Source: Macrosoma leucophasiata
Taxonomy: Eukaryota > Arthropoda > Insecta > Lepidoptera > Hedylidae
Length of the DNA: 64,000 nt
Direction of reading: 5' to 3'
Assembly (NCBI GenBank): GCA_036365455.1
Contig: JAWQUS010000011.1
Location: 2,562,001 to 2,626,000 of the forward strand
Numbering within the stretch: position 1 is the stretch's first letter; every line of letters begins with the position of its first letter. Position numbers and translations under genes: made by a program. The notes below the pieces were generated by a model, which saw only the letters and a list, made by a program, of their open reading frames with translations, made no database searches and was not told where the DNA came from. Shown here piece by piece: positions 63,738 through 64,000 of this stretch.

Positions 63738-63800
63738 TTTTTACTTCAGGCGGCATTTGAGCCCGCGGTTACTCGAACCACTTCTCCAGTCGCTTAGACA
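63738..63800 (-). other. possible decayed tRNA-like module
   Basis: The minus strand has GCGGGCTCAAATGCCGC, a box-B-like arm, and CTGAAGTAAA downstream, like the T3 unit's CTGAAGTC. Too decayed to be sure. Confidence 0.3.
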
Positions 63801-63870
63801 GATAAATAAATAAATAAATTGTGTATTTCAAAAAGTAAGTTCACAAAATTAATATTTATATATATATTTT

Positions 63871-64000
63871 ACTGGTGGTAGAGCTCCAGTGACGGAGCTC
63901 GCGGGCGTAGGCACCACCGCATTACCTAATATACTTGCCGTTAAATGGTAGTGTTCAGCAGTATCGTGTTCCGGTCAGGTGGTAATGTACGGCTCTGTAA
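63871..64000 (+). mobile_element. SINE-A (A1), runs off the window
   Basis: ACTGGTGGTAGAGCTCCAG to GTGGTAATGTACGGCTCTG. Its remaining half lies beyond the window. Confidence 0.9.

Overview
The window reads as repeat-rich eukaryotic nuclear DNA, most likely from a butterfly or moth. I see no host protein-coding gene. The pointers to Lepidoptera come from remembered family features: Helitron ends with the CGAAG..GCGGGC..CTAGT terminus, a LINE 3' end with the GGTGACCACTTTCCATCAGG motif, RTE C-termini with an ATACATA tail, and a 290-bp unit laid out like the 3' end of Bombyx BMC1-type elements. The species cannot be named. Nearly every long open frame is either T-rich noise or a retrotransposon remnant.

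Labels used here. SINE-A: a ~290-bp poly-A unit in two subfamilies, A1 with CCGGCACAGAGGC and A2 with ACTATCACAGAGAC; about 40 copies or fragments. SINE-5S: a 360-bp unit with a 5S-rRNA-like head and an ATT tail. SINE-T1 and SINE-T2: tRNA-headed SINEs. T3 unit: a repeat carrying a tRNA-like cloverleaf in its middle. RTE-end: 3' ends of an RTE-type LINE. HEL: non-autonomous Helitrons. MITE-1 to MITE-6 and DNA-3: inverted-repeat elements. REP-L, REP-Q, REP-S: dispersed repeats of unknown class. DUP1 to DUP11: pairs of local, diverged direct duplications.

Layout. 1-9.5 kb: DUP1 and DUP2, MITE-1, MITE-2, REP-L, and a ~0.5-kb tandem duplication (DUP3) whose first copy carries a 645-bp foldback insertion with tRNA-like modules in both arms. 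9.5-17 kb: AT-rich DNA, DNA-3 (1.3 kb, 42-bp inverted ends), MITE-4, SINE-5S and SINE-A copies. 17-27 kb: SINE-A clusters, Helitrons, a perfect 24-bp hairpin and several nested insertions with target duplications. 27-34 kb: a probable tRNA-Leu(AAG) gene, paired Helitrons, a full-length SINE-5S, a hAT-like MITE and a T3 tandem dimer. 34-46 kb: DUP7 to DUP10, MITE-4 copy 2, a LINE C-terminal zinc finger and a single T3 unit with 12-bp target duplications. 46-53 kb: MITE-6 holding a young 5'-truncated LINE, MITE-4 copy 3 with two layers of insertion, and SINE-T2 copies. 53.8-55.8 kb: the only substantial protein remnant, a minus-strand LINE with a partial endonuclease and a nearly complete reverse transcriptase. 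56-64 kb: DUP11, SINE-T1, SINE-A, REP-Q and RTE-end copies.

The elements form no pathway. They are layers of insertion, and in several places the order of insertion can be read from target duplications or from a neighbouring empty paralogous site. All calls come from reading the sequence by eye. Boundaries are good to a few bases where a target duplication is quoted and to about 10-20 bases elsewhere.
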